A DNA stretch of 64,000 nucleotides from Methylobacterium marchantiae (GTDB lineage Bacteria; Pseudomonadota; Alphaproteobacteria; Rhizobiales; Beijerinckiaceae): assembly GCF_022179405.1 (NCBI RefSeq), contig NZ_BPQT01000029.1:62001-126000 (forward strand), read 5' to 3'. The stretch's first letter is position 1. Every line of letters begins with the position of its first letter. Under the pieces are notes generated by a model. It worked only from the letters and a program-made list of their open reading frames with translations. It was not told the DNA's origin and made no database searches. Shown here piece after piece: positions 36,597 through 49,425 of the stretch. The position numbers and the translations under genes are program-made.

Positions 36597-37753
36597 GCCC
36601 GATCGACCGTATCAAGGCCTTCGCCGACGACCTCACGGCGATCCGCCGGGACATCCACGCCCATCCCGAGATCGGTTTCGAGGAGGTGCGGACCTCGAAC
36701 CTCGTGGCCGAGCAGCTGGAACGCTACGGCATCGAGGTCCATCGCGGGCTCGGCGGGACGGGGGTGGTCGGCGTGCTCGAAGGGCGCTCGGCCAAGGGCC
36801 GCCGCATCGGCCTGCGCGCCGAACTCGACGCCCTGCCGATCGAGGAGGAGACCAACCTCCCCCACCGCTCCACCATTCCGGGCAAGATGCACGCCTGCGG
36901 CCATGACGGCCACACCACCATGCTGCTCGGTGCGGCGCGCTACCTCGCCGAGACCCGCGACTTCGACGGCACCGCCCTGTTCGTGTTCCAGCCGGCGGAG
37001 GAGGGTCTCGGCGGTGCTCGCGCCATGCTCGCCGACGGTTTGTTCGAGCGCTTCCCCTGCGACGAGATCTACGGGCTCCACAACGCCCCGAACGGCCCGC
37101 ACGGCAAGCTCAAGATCCGCCCCGGCCCGATGATGGCGGCGGCGGATTTCTTCGACATCCGCATCACCGGGCGCGGCGCGCACGGGGCCGAGCCGCATCG
37201 CGGCCTCGATTCCATCGTGGCCGCCGCCGCCCTGGTCCAGGCGATGCAGTCGATCGTCTCGCGCAACGTCGACCCGCTGAAGAGCGCCGTCGTCTCGATC
37301 ACCCAGATCCATGCGGGCGCCGCCTACAACGTCATCCCGGAGGGCGCGCATCTCGCCGGCACCGTGCGGACCTTCGACGCGGAGGTGCGAAAGCTCGTCT
37401 CCGCCCGCATCCGCGAGGTGGCCGGGGGCGTCGCCGCCGCCCATGGCGTCGAGGTCCATGTGGACATCCGCGACGTGTTCTCCGTCCTCGAGAACAGCGC
37501 CGAGCACGCTGCCGCGGCGGCCGAGATCGCGCGCGAGATCTTCGGTGCGGACGGCGTCGACGACGACACCGTGCCGCGCATGGGCAGCGAGGATTTCGCC
37601 GACATGCTGATGGCGGTGCCGGGTGCCTATGCCTGGATCGGCGCGACGCCGGGGCCGGGCCTGCACAACGCCGCCTTCGATTTCGACGACAGCATCATCC
37701 CGCTGGGCAGCTCCTACCTCGCACGGCTGGTGGAGAAGCGCACCGCCGCATGA
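36593..37753 (+). CDS. M20 family amidohydrolase (HipO/AmhX-like)
   Basis: This is a 386-residue M20D metallohydrolase of the hippurate hydrolase/IAA-amino acid hydrolase group. [12 protein letters not shown], the metal Cys-His motif [15 protein letters not shown] and [13 protein letters not shown] are all present, with the distal His in [10 protein letters not shown]. It likely hydrolyses an N-acyl amino acid; the substrate is unknown. It is coupled on both sides (ATGA overlaps with the genes before and after). Confidence 0.9.
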   Translation: MSPIDRIKAFADDLTAIRRDIHAHPEIGFEEVRTSNLVAEQLERYGIEVHRGLGGTGVVGVLEGRSAKGRRIGLRAELDALPIEEETNLPHRSTIPGKMHACGHDGHTTMLLGAARYLAETRDFDGTALFVFQPAEEGLGGARAMLADGLFERFPCDEIYGLHNAPNGPHGKLKIRPGPMMAAADFFDIRITGRGAHGAEPHRGLDSIVAAAALVQAMQSIVSRNVDPLKSAVVSITQIHAGAAYNVIPEGAHLAGTVRTFDAEVRKLVSARIREVAGGVAAAHGVEVHVDIRDVFSVLENSAEHAAAAAEIAREIFGADGVDDDTVPRMGSEDFADMLMAVPGAYAWIGATPGPGLHNAAFDFDDSIIPLGSSYLARLVEKRTAA

Positions 37754-38253
37754 CCAGCCTCTACGACCTCGCTCCAAGAGCCGCCGACGGGACGCCCCAC
37801 CCGTTGGCTCAGCATCGCGGCAGGGTCGTGCTCGTGGTCAACACCGCCTCGAAATGCGGCTTCACGCGGCAATACGAGGATCTGGAGCGGCTCTGGCGGC
37901 GGCACCGGGACGAGGGATTCGTCGTGCTGGGCTTTCCCTGCAACCAGTTCGGCCGGCAGGAGCCGGGGGATGCCGCCGAGATCGCCCGGTTCTGCAGCCT
38001 GACCTACGACGTCACCTTCCCGGTCCTCGCCAAGGTCGATGTGAACGGCGAGCAGGCCGATCCGGTCTTCGTCCATCTGAAGCGGGAGAAGCCGGGGCTG
38101 TTCGGCACGTCCCGGATCAAGTGGAACTTCACCAAGTTCCTGATCGGCCGGAGCGGCCGGGCCATCCGCCGCTACTCGCCCATCATCAAGCCCGCGGGCC
38201 TGGAGGCCGACATCGCCTCCGCCCTCGCCGCGAAGGAGTCGACGGCGGGCTGA
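37750..38253 (+). CDS. Glutathione peroxidase family (Cys type)
   Basis: This is a 167-residue thioredoxin-fold peroxidase. The peroxidatic Cys is in [17 protein letters not shown], the Gln/Asn in [12 protein letters not shown] and the Trp-Asn in [14 protein letters not shown]. Bacterial Cys-type enzymes often use thioredoxin rather than glutathione and reduce lipid or hydrogen peroxide. Third gene of a coupled trio. Confidence 0.92.
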   Translation: MTSLYDLAPRAADGTPHPLAQHRGRVVLVVNTASKCGFTRQYEDLERLWRRHRDEGFVVLGFPCNQFGRQEPGDAAEIARFCSLTYDVTFPVLAKVDVNGEQADPVFVHLKREKPGLFGTSRIKWNFTKFLIGRSGRAIRRYSPIIKPAGLEADIASALAAKESTAG

Positions 38254-38255
38254 CC

Positions 38256-39203
38256 TCACGCGGTCACGAGTTCCTTCGCCTGGATCTCGATGAACACCCG
38301 CTTCACCGCCGGGTTCTGCGCCTTCAGCCGGGTGTCGAGGCGGCCGACGATGGCCTCGACCTCGCCGGCATTCAGGCTGTCCTCCATGTCGAGGCTGATG
38401 TTCACGAGGATGTCGGAAGGCCCGAGATGCTGGGTCAGCACCGCGTTCACGTGCCGGATGCCCGGCTCGCTTCGCACGATCCGCTCGATCTCCGCCACGG
38501 TCTCCGGGGCCGCCGCTTCCCCGACGAGGAGGCCGTGGGTCTCGATCATCAGGAAGATCGCCATCCCGATCAGGATCGTGCCGATGCCGATGGAGGCCCA
38601 GCCGTCGAGGGCGGGCATCTGCAGCCATTCGGCGAGGATCACGCCGGCCAGGGCCACCATCAGCCCGAGGAGGGCTGCGACGTCCTCGACGAGCACCGTG
38701 AACAGGGCCGGGTCCTTGCTGCGCCGGATCGCCGTGATGGCTTCGCGGTCGCCCTTCTCGGCCCAGAACGCCTTGAGGGCGACGGCGCAGGAATAGCCCT
38801 CGGCCAGGACGGCGAAGCCGAGGATGCCGAGATTGACCCAGAAGCCCGGAATGGTGCGGCCGAAGATCACCGCGTCGGCGGAGGCTTCCGGATAGTGGAT
38901 CTTGTGGATGCCCTCGTAGACCGCGAAGGCGCCGCCGCCGAGGAAGATGAACAGCGCGACGATGAAGGCGTAGAAATACACCTCTCGGCCGTAGCCGAAG
39001 GGGAACCGCGCATCGGCCGGCTTCTTCGCCCGCGACAGGCCGACGAGGAGGAGGATCTGGTTGGCCGTGTCCACCAGGGAATGCACGCCTTCCGCCAGCA
39101 TCGCCGACGACCCGGTGAAGAAGGCGCCGACGAACTTCGCCGCAGCGATGGCGAGGTTGGCTCCCGCGGCGGTGTAGATCGCGCCGTTGCTCTCATGCGC
39201 CAT
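38256..39203 (-). CDS. Cation diffusion facilitator family transporter (SLC30A9-like)
   Basis: This is a 315-residue inner-membrane protein with about five to six transmembrane segments and a C-terminal cytoplasmic ferredoxin-like domain. The first metal motif is [18 protein letters not shown] (His-x3-Asp). In the second, [14 protein letters not shown], Glu-Asp replaces the usual His-Asp, a pattern of the ZnT9-like subgroup. The exported ion (zinc, cobalt or iron) cannot be set. It is convergent with gpx with only 2 bp between. Confidence 0.9.
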   Translation of the reverse strand: MAHESNGAIYTAAGANLAIAAAKFVGAFFTGSSAMLAEGVHSLVDTANQILLLVGLSRAKKPADARFPFGYGREVYFYAFIVALFIFLGGGAFAVYEGIHKIHYPEASADAVIFGRTIPGFWVNLGILGFAVLAEGYSCAVALKAFWAEKGDREAITAIRRSKDPALFTVLVEDVAALLGLMVALAGVILAEWLQMPALDGWASIGIGTILIGMAIFLMIETHGLLVGEAAAPETVAEIERIVRSEPGIRHVNAVLTQHLGPSDILVNISLDMEDSLNAGEVEAIVGRLDTRLKAQNPAVKRVFIEIQAKELVTA

Positions 39204-39314
39204 GCCGGCGGGTCGCTCCCGATAGGTCCCGCCGCGCGCCGTGGACGCCGGGGGTCAGTCTGTGCAAGGTCCGGCCGACACCAGCAGACGAAATCCGCGA
39301 TGGAGCCGGCATCC

Positions 39315-39761
39315 ATGTCCTCAAACGTCGAAGCTGCGCAGTACGATCCGCAGAATGTCTTCGCCAAGATCCTGCGGGGCGAGATTCCCGCTCAGAAGGT
39401 CTACGAGGACGAGCACACCCTGGCCTTCATGGACGTGATGCCCCAGGGCCCCGGCCATACCCTGGTGATCCCCAAGGCGCCGGCCCGCGGCCTGCTCGAT
39501 GCCGATCCCGCATCCCTGGCCGCGACGATCCGCACCGTGCAGCGCGTCGCCCGCGCGGTGAAGACGGCCTTCGCCGCCGACGGCCTGACGATCTTCCAGT
39601 ACAACGAGCCGGCGGGCGGACAGACGGTGTTCCACCTCCATGTCCATATCGTGCCGCGCTTCGACGATGTGGCGCTGTCGCGGCATACGGGCGGGATGGC
39701 CGACAGCGACCTCCTCGGCGTGCATGCGGCCCAGATCCGGGCCGCCCTCGCCGCGGCCTGA
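39315..39761 (+). CDS. HIT family protein
   Basis: This is a 148-residue HIT-fold nucleotide hydrolase/transferase. [33 protein letters not shown] is the family N-terminal region and the active-site triad is in [14 protein letters not shown] (His-x-His-x-His). Likely substrates are AMP-lysine or nucleoside phosphoramidates. The start at 39315 has GGAG nine bases upstream; an ATG at 39300 is a less likely alternative. Convergent with the PilZ gene. Confidence 0.9.
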   Translation: MSSNVEAAQYDPQNVFAKILRGEIPAQKVYEDEHTLAFMDVMPQGPGHTLVIPKAPARGLLDADPASLAATIRTVQRVARAVKTAFAADGLTIFQYNEPAGGQTVFHLHVHIVPRFDDVALSRHTGGMADSDLLGVHAAQIRAALAAA

Positions 39762-39766
39762 GGCGG

Positions 39767-40177
39767 TCAGGCGACCGCAGGAACCGCCGCGATCAGCCGG
39801 CGCAGGGCTGCGTTCTCGGCTTCGAGTTCCCCGATACGCCGCACCAGGGCGAGCATCGCCGCCGATTGGTCCTGCGCTGCCGCGACGGGAGCGGATGGCG
39901 CGGCGGCCGGCGCAGGCGAAGCCGCCGCCTCGTCCACGAAGGCGATGCCGATGCCGTCGCTGCGGCGCCAGCGGAGGCTCGCCTTGTAGGTTCGCTCCTT
40001 CTGCGGAATGAACAGGTCGAACACGTCCGGAAGGGTCGCGGTTTCCGTGAGAGCGAGGCGCGCACCGGTCGACGACATGTCCCGCACGAGGCAATCCATG
40101 CTCGCTGCGCCGTTATTGAAGATGATGCGGCCCTTGAGGAAGGTCCTCTGCCGCGCTTCCCTACGATTTTCCGACAT
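39767..40177 (-). CDS. PilZ-domain protein
   Basis: This is a 136-residue protein with a PilZ domain (residues about 3-85) and a C-terminal coiled-coil tail (IGELEAENAALRRLI). The c-di-GMP ligands are visible as RREARQR and DMSSTGARL (D-x-S-x-x-G). It probably senses c-di-GMP and controls a partner; the partner is unknown. The Ala/Pro linker resembles other single-domain PilZ proteins of Methylobacterium. Confidence 0.87.
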   Translation of the reverse strand: MSENRREARQRTFLKGRIIFNNGAASMDCLVRDMSSTGARLALTETATLPDVFDLFIPQKERTYKASLRWRRSDGIGIAFVDEAAASPAPAAAPSAPVAAAQDQSAAMLALVRRIGELEAENAALRRLIAAVPAVA

Positions 40178-40319
40178 GAGGGTCGGTCTCCGGCTCCGCT
40201 TCGTGCGACCATGTGCATCCTCGCATGGCGTCCCTTAAGGAATGATCGCCACGGCGAGCGGAAGGTGCCTCTATCTCGATCGGACGGCCCGCCCCGATCG
40301 TCGCTGCCGGCCGCATCCT

Positions 40320-40547
40320 CTAGTTGAAGCGCCGATCCATCGTCTCGAAGAGATAGAAGCCGTTGAACCGCACGGCCGTGGTCGCGGCCCGTTCGTCGAA
40401 ATCGGCCGGCGCCTCGGCCTCGTCGCCGAGTCGTCCGGAGAACGCCCAGTTCCGGCCGCTGAGGAAGCTCGGAACCGCACGGCTCTCGGGCACCGCGCAG
40501 CACAGGCCGCTGACGGTCTTCAGGCAGAACACGTTGTAGCTTTGCAT
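40320..40547 (-). CDS. Short hypothetical protein
   Basis: This is a 75-residue protein without recognised domain: MQSYNVFCLKTVSGLCCAV at the start and VRFNGFYLFETMDRRFN at the end, with three Cys. A longer start at 40592 is possible. Third-position GC is like neighbouring real genes. It sits 66 bp downstream of nadE, same strand. Confidence 0.5.
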   Translation of the reverse strand: MQSYNVFCLKTVSGLCCAVPESRAVPSFLSGRNWAFSGRLGDEAEAPADFDERAATTAVRFNGFYLFETMDRRFN

Positions 40548-40613
40548 CGGTCGGTCTCCGACTGGCCACCCCGACTCATCGGATAGCGGCATAATCGGAC
40601 GGGACTGTGTCGC

Positions 40614-42773
<2,160 letters not shown>

Positions 42774-42959
42774 CGGGTTCCCTAACCTAACCTGTCGCGC
42801 TCCGAGGCTCCAGGGGCAGGTGGCCTCCTCCACTGCCGGACATCCGACGTTTCGACGCGCCGGGGCAAGCGTCTGTTAACGACGTTGGCCCTAGCTTGGG
42901 GAAGAACCGCTCCCGTCGGGGACGCGGGCCAGTACCTTATCGAGTCAATCCAGAGCATC

Positions 42960-45900
42960 ATGCGCGCATCGGGACGGCCTCCCTATTCCCACCGTGATCC
43001 CTCCAGGCCCGGCCGCGGCGGCGACCGCCCCGGCCTGACCTTGGGCGCCCTCGCGCACAGGCTGATCAGCCTGCGTGCAAGCCTGACCCGGCGTCTCGCC
43101 GGACCGCCGCAGCGCCCGAGCCTGGTCTCGCCGCGTCCCGCGCAATCCTGGCTGAAGGCGCCGCGCGACATGGTGCACGATGCCGGTGCCCCGCCTCCCT
43201 GGTCCGAGCGCGCCGAATGGGCCGAGCCTCAGGGCTGGCCGGACCACGTCTTCGACGACCGGGCCACGCCCGATCTCTCCCGTTCCTCCGGCATCGCGGC
43301 CCTGGACATGGCCGGCGAGAGCCGGATCGACCATGACGCATCGAGCCCGCGCGTGCTGATCCGCTCGCCGCGGCGCCCTGCCTCGATCACGCCGGAAGGC
43401 TACGAGGGTGTGGCCTACCCGGTCGCCGCCGAGCCGGCCGCGCCGGCGGTCCGCTATACCCGCACGCCCGATCCGGTGCTGCAGGAGCGTCGTCAGCGGG
43501 CGCTCGACGCCGAACGGCTGGCCCAGGAAGAGCAGGTCCGTGCCGCGCTGCAGGCGCAGGAAGAGGCACGCCGCGCCGCCGAACTCGCCGCCCTCGCCGC
43601 CGAAGAGGCCGAGCGTGCCGCCGCGGAGGCGGCGGAAGCCGCGCTTCTCGCCGCGATCCCGCCCGAGCCGCCGCAGCCGCTCTGGCGCCAGCCCTATACC
43701 GCGCCGCCCGGCGTGCGCTTCTTCCGCTCGCCCGACCGCCGCCCGCAGGCCGTCCTCGCGGCCGTCGCCGACGAGCCGCTGCCGATCCCGGCGGTCGTGA
43801 CCGTGGCCGAGCCCGCCCCCGCCCTCGCCCCCGCGGCATCGCCCGTGGACCGCGACTGGACCGACGTGCCGGACTGGGCCGCCATGCGGGCCTGGTTCGA
43901 CGGCGAGGATTCGATCGCCCTCGATGCGTGGTCGGCCATCCATGCCGATGCCGCGTCCGCGCCTCCGGTTCCGGACATGGTCGCGGCGAAGGCGGTCGTC
44001 GAGGACATGGTCGCGCCGGTGCCCTTCATCGTCTCGCCGCCGGTGGACATCTCGCTGCTGCGCGCGCTTCCGCCGAACCCGGTCTACGTCCTCGACCGTC
44101 TGGTCCGTTTCGACCGTAGCGGCGCACCCCGCCCCGCCAATGGTCAGGACAACGGCCATGTCGACGCCCGCGCCGGCGAGCCGAGCCACGAGGACCGCGT
44201 CGCTTCGGTGGCCGAGGCGGCGACCCTCGCCCTCGTCATCGAGCCGACCGGATTGTCCGCTCAACGCTCCCCCCTCGTCTCGGCCATGGCCGCCCGCGCC
44301 GCGATCCGGCCGGCCCGCATGCCGGCCCCCGAGAGCCAAGCCGCTGTCATCCAGCCTCCGGTGATGGAGGCTCCGGCGCCGGCCTCCTTCGTCCAGGCCC
44401 CCTCCCCTGCCGCGGTCGCTCCGGTCATCGTGCCGCTGCCGCCGCGCCCGGTCCTGCTGCGCAACCCGAAGGCGGCTCCGGCCCCGATGCCCGAACCGGA
44501 AGCGGCGCCGGAGGAACTCGTCGCGCGCCCGACCGATGCGCGGGACGAGGTGGAGGAGGCGCCCGCACCCCTCCTCGCCCTGCCCGCTCCGCCGCCCGCC
44601 CCGTCTCCGTCCCGCGCGATCTTCCCCGAGCCCCGCGCCACGCTGATCCCGGCCGGCCGGCACACGCCGATGTCGCTCGTCGAGAACGAGGATTACGAGC
44701 ACCCCTCCCTCGAACTGCTGGCCGAGCCGCCGCTCACCGGCACCGAGGAGGTCGATGCCGACGTGCTGGAGCAGAACGCCCTCAACCTCCAGCAGACGGT
44801 GCAGGATTTCGGCGTGCGCGGCGACATCCTCGCCGTGCGCCCCGGCCCGGTGGTCACGCTCTACGAACTCGAGCCGGCGCCGGGCACCAAGTCGAGCCGC
44901 GTCATCGGCCTGTCCGACGACATCGCCCGCTCGATGTCGGCCATCTCCGCCCGCGTCGCGGTCGTTCCCGGCCGCAACGTCATCGGCATCGAACTGCCGA
45001 ACGAGACCCGCGAGACCGTGTATCTGCGCGAGCTCCTGTCCTCGGCCGATTTCTGCATCAGCAAGCACAAGCTCGCCCTGTGCCTCGGCAAGAACATCGG
45101 CGGCGAGCCGATCATCGCCGATCTCGCCAAGATGCCCCATCTGCTGGTGGCCGGCACCACCGGCTCGGGCAAGTCGGTGGCCATCAACACCATGATCCTG
45201 TCGCTGCTCTACCGGATGAAGCCGGAAGAGTGCCGCCTGATCATGGTCGACCCGAAGATGCTGGAACTCTCCGTCTACGACGGCATCCCGCACCTGCTCT
45301 CCCCCGTCGTCACGGACCCGAAGAAGGCGGTCATCGCCCTTAAATGGGCCGTGCGCGAGATGGAGGAGCGCTACAAAAAGATGTCCAAGATCGCGGTCCG
45401 CAACATCGACGGCTACAATGCCCGGATGGCGGAAGCGCGGGCCAAGGGCGAGATCATCACCCGCGAGGTCCATACCGGCTTCAACCGGGAAACCGGCCAG
45501 GCCGTGTTCGAGACGGAGGAGATGGACCTCTCGGCCCTCCCCTACATCGTGATCGTGGTCGACGAGATGGCCGACCTGATGATGGTGGCGGGCAAGGACA
45601 TCGAGGGCGCGATCCAGCGTCTCGCCCAGATGGCGCGCGCGGCGGGCATCCACCTGATCATGGCGACGCAGCGTCCGTCGGTGGACGTCATCACCGGCAC
45701 GATCAAGGCGAATTTCCCGACCCGGATCAGCTTCCAGGTGACCTCGAAGATCGATTCTCGCACGATCCTCGGCGAGATGGGCGCAGAGCAGCTGCTCGGC
45801 CAGGGCGACATGCTGTTCATGGCCGGCGGCGGCCGTACCACCCGCGTCCACGGCCCGTTCTGCTCGGATTCGGAAGTCGAGAGCGTGGTCGCCCATCTCA

Positions 45901-46316
45901 AGCGCCAGGGCCGACCCTCCTATCTCGAGGCGGTCACCATCGACGACAGCCCGCCCGAGGAGAAGCCGGCCAAGGCCTCCAAGGCCGAGAAGGCGGCCGC
46001 GGCCGAAGCGGAGGAGATCGATGCGCCGATCTTCGATGCGGGCGCCTATGCCGGCGGCGGCATCGATGCGGGGGCCGACCTCTACGACCAGGCGGTGCAG
46101 GTGGTGATGCGAGACCGCAAGGCCTCCACCAGCTACATCCAGCGCCGCCTGCAGATCGGCTACAACCGCGCCGCCTCGATCATGGAGCGGATGGAGGTCG
46201 AGGGCATCGTCGGCCAGGCCAACCACGCCGGCAAGCGCGAGATCCTGATGGAGACCGCGCCGTCCAGCATGGGGTCGATCTCGATGTCCTCGTCGATGAT
46301 GGACGACGACGAGTGA
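42960..46316 (+). CDS. ftsK: FtsK/SpoIIIE-type DNA translocase without membrane segments
   Basis: This is a 1118-residue protein. Residues from about 590 to the end match the FtsK motor: [18 protein letters not shown] (Walker A), [39 protein letters not shown] (Walker B), [20 protein letters not shown], and a gamma winged-helix domain ([31 protein letters not shown] region). The first roughly 580 residues are Ala/Pro/Glu-rich and lack the four membrane helices of classic FtsK. The start at 42960 (MRASGRPPY) follows a long stretch without conservation; 42885 is an alternative. It likely pumps DNA during chromosome segregation. Confidence 0.9.
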   Translation: MRASGRPPYSHRDPSRPGRGGDRPGLTLGALAHRLISLRASLTRRLAGPPQRPSLVSPRPAQSWLKAPRDMVHDAGAPPPWSERAEWAEPQGWPDHVFDDRATPDLSRSSGIAALDMAGESRIDHDASSPRVLIRSPRRPASITPEGYEGVAYPVAAEPAAPAVRYTRTPDPVLQERRQRALDAERLAQEEQVRAALQAQEEARRAAELAALAAEEAERAAAEAAEAALLAAIPPEPPQPLWRQPYTAPPGVRFFRSPDRRPQAVLAAVADEPLPIPAVVTVAEPAPALAPAASPVDRDWTDVPDWAAMRAWFDGEDSIALDAWSAIHADAASAPPVPDMVAAKAVVEDMVAPVPFIVSPPVDISLLRALPPNPVYVLDRLVRFDRSGAPRPANGQDNGHVDARAGEPSHEDRVASVAEAATLALVIEPTGLSAQRSPLVSAMAARAAIRPARMPAPESQAAVIQPPVMEAPAPASFVQAPSPAAVAPVIVPLPPRPVLLRNPKAAPAPMPEPEAAPEELVARPTDARDEVEEAPAPLLALPAPPPAPSPSRAIFPEPRATLIPAGRHTPMSLVENEDYEHPSLELLAEPPLTGTEEVDADVLEQNALNLQQTVQDFGVRGDILAVRPGPVVTLYELEPAPGTKSSRVIGLSDDIARSMSAISARVAVVPGRNVIGIELPNETRETVYLRELLSSADFCISKHKLALCLGKNIGGEPIIADLAKMPHLLVAGTTGSGKSVAINTMILSLLYRMKPEECRLIMVDPKMLELSVYDGIPHLLSPVVTDPKKAVIALKWAVREMEERYKKMSKIAVRNIDGYNARMAEARAKGEIITREVHTGFNRETGQAVFETEEMDLSALPYIVIVVDEMADLMMVAGKDIEGAIQRLAQMARAAGIHLIMATQRPSVDVITGTIKANFPTRISFQVTSKIDSRTILGEMGAEQLLGQGDMLFMAGGGRTTRVHGPFCSDSEVESVVAHLKRQGRPSYLEAVTIDDSPPEEKPAKASKAEKAAAAEAEEIDAPIFDAGAYAGGGIDAGADLYDQAVQVVMRDRKASTSYIQRRLQIGYNRAASIMERMEVEGIVGQANHAGKREILMETAPSSMGSISMSSSMMDDDE

Positions 46317-46324
46317 GCTCCGCC

Positions 46325-46346
46325 TCCCTCCCCTCGCGGGGAGGGA
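46325..46346. terminator. 9-bp perfect hairpin after ftsK
   Basis: TCCCTCCCC-TCGC-GGGGAGGGA begins 8 bp after the stop. It lacks a T-run, so it may be a small REP-type hairpin or transcript-stabilising element rather than an intrinsic terminator. Confidence 0.45.
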
Positions 46347-46479
46347 CCGGGGTGGGGGCGGCTCCGGACGAGGCGAACCGTCCCCTCGCCCCCTCACCGC
46401 CACCGCATCGACGTCCCATATTCGCCACAGGGTGGGGTTCTAAGCCGGAACCTCACCCGATTTCGGAGAACGCGCCACG

Positions 46480-47409
46480 ATGACCGGCCGCCGCCACACC
46501 CTCGCCGCCGGCTCGCTCTTCGTGCTGGCCGCGAGCCTCCAGCCCGCGCCGGCCTCGGCCCAGGTCTCGTCCTTCCTCGACGGCCTGTTCGGCCGCAAGG
46601 AGCTGCCCGCCCCCGCCCCGGCGCCCGAGCCGGAAGCGGCTCCCGGCCCGGCCGCTCCCGCCGCGCCGAAGAAGCCGGTGGCGCAGTCGCCCAAACCCAA
46701 GGACGCCAAGGCGGCCTCCGACAAGGCGAGTCCTGACAAGGCGGCCACCGGTGCCAAGTCCGGCGCCAAGGCCGCCGCCGCCGAGACACCCGCCAAGGTC
46801 GCCGCCGTCGGCGCGCCCACCGCCGCGTCGTCCATGCTGGAGGCCGAGCCCGCCGCCGTGCTCGCCCAGGCCAATGCCTATTTCAACGGCATGACCACGC
46901 TCACCGGCAACTTCGTCCAGATCGCCGCCGACGGGCGCCGCATCGGCGGCAAGTTGACCCTCGCCAAGCCCGGCCGCCTGCGCTTCGACTACGACCAGCC
47001 CTCCCCCATGGAGGTGGTGGCCGACGGGACCTCGGTGGCGGTGAAGGACCGCAAGCTCAAGACCCAGGACCTCTATTTCATCTCGCAGACGCCGCTGAAA
47101 TTCCTGCTCCGCGACAAGATCGATCTCGCCCGCGACCTGACCGTGAGCGACGTCTCCAACGATCCGGGCGGCATCCGCATCTCGCTGGAGGACCGCGCGA
47201 CCCTGGGCGGCACCTCCAAGATCCAGCTGTACTTCGACGCCGAGATGAAGACCCTCAGCCAGTGGCGGATCACCGACCCGCAGGGCTACCAGACCACGGT
47301 GCAGCTCTCGAACCTGCAGAAGGGCCGGGCCGTCGACGGCAGCCAGTTCTTCATCAATTACGGGCGCACCGAGGACAAGGCGATGGAGAGGCAGATCAAG
47401 GCGCAGTGA
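46480..47409 (+). CDS. LolA-like outer-membrane lipoprotein carrier family protein
   Basis: This 309-residue exported protein has an N-terminal signal (hydrophobic core AAGSLFVLAASL, cleavage near PASAQ), an Ala/Pro/Lys-rich linker (about 40-125) and a C-terminal LolA-fold domain: LTGNFVQIAADGRRIGGKLTLAKPGRLRFDY, SPMEVVADGTSVAVKD and SDVSNDPGGIRISLED. LolA shuttles lipoproteins across the periplasm. The long linker is unusual relative to E. coli LolA. Whether it is the true LolA depends on a search of the genome. Confidence 0.85.
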   Translation: MTGRRHTLAAGSLFVLAASLQPAPASAQVSSFLDGLFGRKELPAPAPAPEPEAAPGPAAPAAPKKPVAQSPKPKDAKAASDKASPDKAATGAKSGAKAAAAETPAKVAAVGAPTAASSMLEAEPAAVLAQANAYFNGMTTLTGNFVQIAADGRRIGGKLTLAKPGRLRFDYDQPSPMEVVADGTSVAVKDRKLKTQDLYFISQTPLKFLLRDKIDLARDLTVSDVSNDPGGIRISLEDRATLGGTSKIQLYFDAEMKTLSQWRITDPQGYQTTVQLSNLQKGRAVDGSQFFINYGRTEDKAMERQIKAQ

Positions 47410-47431
47410 GGGGGCGGAGCGCACTCCCGGT

Positions 47432-48644
47432 CCCCTTCCCCGGCCGCCCGAAGCGAAGCGGAACCCGATCCGGGGGCCAGCACGAGACGCCGCGCAGCGT
47501 CCCCATGATACCGAGCCGCTGGCGCGGCGCATTTTGCGCTGGGTCCCGGATCACCTTCCGCTGGCGCTTCAGGCGTCCGGGACAGGTGGCGGGAAATCAA
47601 AGGCTGTCGCGTGGATCGGATGACGGACGAGCCCCTCGTCGTCACAAACTCCCCTTCCCCGGCCACCCGAAGCGAAGCGGAGGGTGAGCCGGGGCCCAGC
47701 ACGAGACGCCGCGCAGCGTCCCCATGATGTCGAGCCGCTGATGCGGCGCTTTGTGCGCTGGGTCCCGGATCACCTTCCGCTGGCGCTTCAGGCGTCCGGG
47801 AACGGTGGCGGGAAATCAAAGGCTGTCGCGTGGATCGGAGGACGGACGAGCCCCTCGTCGTCACATGCTCCCCTTCCCCGGCCGCCCGAAGCGAAGCGGA
47901 GGGTGAGCCGGGGCCCAGCACGAGACGCCGCGCAGCGTCCCCATGATACCGAGCCGCTGGCGCGGCGCTTTGTGCGCTGGGTCCCGGATCACCTTCCGCT
48001 GGCGCTTCAGGCGTCCGGGAAAGGTGGCGGGAAATCAAAGGCTGTCGCGTGGATCGGATGACGGACGAGCCCCTCGTCGTCACAAACTCCCCTTCCCCGG
48101 CCGCCCGAAGCGAGGCGGAGGGTGAGCCGGGGCCCAGCACGAGACGCCGCGCAGCGACCTTATGATATCGAGCCGCTGATGCGGCGCTTTGTGCGCTGGG
48201 TTCCGGATCACCTTCCGCTGGCGCTTCAGGCGTCCGGGAACGGTGGCGGGAAATCAAAGGCTGTCGGCTGAATCGGAGGACGGACGAGCCCCTCGTCGTC
48301 ACATGCTCCCCTTCCCCGGCCGCCCGAAGCGAAGCGGAGGGTGAGCCGGGGCCCAGCACGAGACGCCGCGCAGCGTCCCTATGATGTCGAGCCGCTGGCG
48401 CGACGCATTTTGCGCTGGGTCCCGGATCACCTTCCGCTGGCGCTTCAGGCGTCCGGGAACGGTGGCGGGAAATCAAAGGCTGTCGCGTGGACCGGATGAC
48501 GGACGAGCCCCTCGTCGTCACATGCTCCCCTTCCCCGGCCGCCCGAAGCGAAGCGGAGGGTGAGCCGGGGCCCAGCACGAGACGCCGCGCAGCGTCCCTA
48601 TGATGTCGAGCCGCTGGCGCTCCAGGCGTCCGGGAACGGGGGCG
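47432..48644. repeat. 219-bp tandem repeat array (five full units plus a deleted sixth)
   Basis: A unit beginning CCCCTTCCCCGGCC recurs at exactly 219-bp spacing: 47432, 47651, 47870, 48089, 48308 and 48527. Units are near-identical, so the array is recent. The sixth lost an internal stretch between two GCTGGCG copies. Each unit contains TCCCGGA and its complement TCCGGGA. 219 is divisible by three, so open frames run through both strands (a 73-residue period), but no start, ribosome site or protein family supports coding. It lies between the LolA-like gene and plsC. Confidence 0.93.
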
Positions 48645-49382
48645 TCAGGACGCCTGAAGCTCCATCGCCGCGCTACCCCGCCAGCGATCCAGCTCCGCGT
48701 CGATCGCATCCTGCGTGCCGCGCATGAACTCGCCCCCGCTCAATCCCGGCTTCAGGGTCGCGAGGTAGCTCACCACCACGGTTCCGGGGATGTGGCGCGA
48801 GCCGCCATGGGGCCAGTACAGGCCGGAATTCACCGCCACCGGCAGCACCGGCAGGCCGAGCTTGGCGTAGAGAAGCTCGACCCCGCGCTTGAACTGCACC
48901 GGCGCGTCGATGGTGCTGCGGGTCCCTTCCGGGAACATCAGGATCGAGCGCCCTTCCGCGATGGCGAGCCGGCTCTCGTCGATCATGGTGCGCAGGGCCT
49001 GGGTGCCGTTGGCCCGGTCGATGATGATCATCGGCGAGCGGCGCAGGAACCAGCCGACGATGGGGATCGCCACGAGTTCGCGCTTGGCGACGATGGCGAC
49101 GTTGGGGATCAGGATGAGGAAGGCCAGGGTCTCCCAGGCCGATTGGTGGTTGGCCACGATCAGGCAGGGCTCCGCCGGGATATGCGCCCGCCCCTCCTCC
49201 ACGTAGCTGAGGCCGACGATGTGGCGCAGCCCGAACAGGATGCCGCGCGACCACAGCCGCGTCGCCGCCCGGATCGGCCGGGTCGGGCAACCGAGGATCG
49301 CGAGCACTACGAGGGGGAACGCGAACAGGGCGGTCCAGCCGGCCCAGTAGACGTTGAAGAGCGCAGAGCGGGTGCGCGACAC
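48645..49382 (-). CDS. plsC: 1-acyl-sn-glycerol-3-phosphate acyltransferase
   Basis: This is a 245-residue membrane-associated acyltransferase that makes phosphatidic acid. An N-terminal hydrophobic segment (ALFAFPLVVLAILG) precedes the catalytic block IVANHQSAWETL, RSPMIIIDRANG, MFPEGTRSTI and VLPVAVNSG. The catalytic motif is H-x4-E here rather than the standard H-x4-D, a variant seen in alphaproteobacterial members. The stop abuts the 219-bp repeat array. Divergent from xthA. Confidence 0.9.
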   Translation of the reverse strand: MSRTRSALFNVYWAGWTALFAFPLVVLAILGCPTRPIRAATRLWSRGILFGLRHIVGLSYVEEGRAHIPAEPCLIVANHQSAWETLAFLILIPNVAIVAKRELVAIPIVGWFLRRSPMIIIDRANGTQALRTMIDESRLAIAEGRSILMFPEGTRSTIDAPVQFKRGVELLYAKLGLPVLPVAVNSGLYWPHGGSRHIPGTVVVSYLATLKPGLSGGEFMRGTQDAIDAELDRWRGSAAMELQAS

Positions 49383-49425
49383 GACGGGCGATCCTTCCTG
49401 TATCTTCTACGGCGCGTTCCTTCCG

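Noticed and set aside
47358-48578. 406-codon minus-strand frame with a 73-residue repeat across the tandem array.
   Set aside because: The frame stays open because the 219-bp unit is divisible by three; there is no ribosome site, start or family, and frames are open on the other strand too.
47432-48644. Array considered as CRISPR.
   Set aside because: Units are 219 bp and near-identical throughout, without short repeats and unique spacers; no cas genes nearby.
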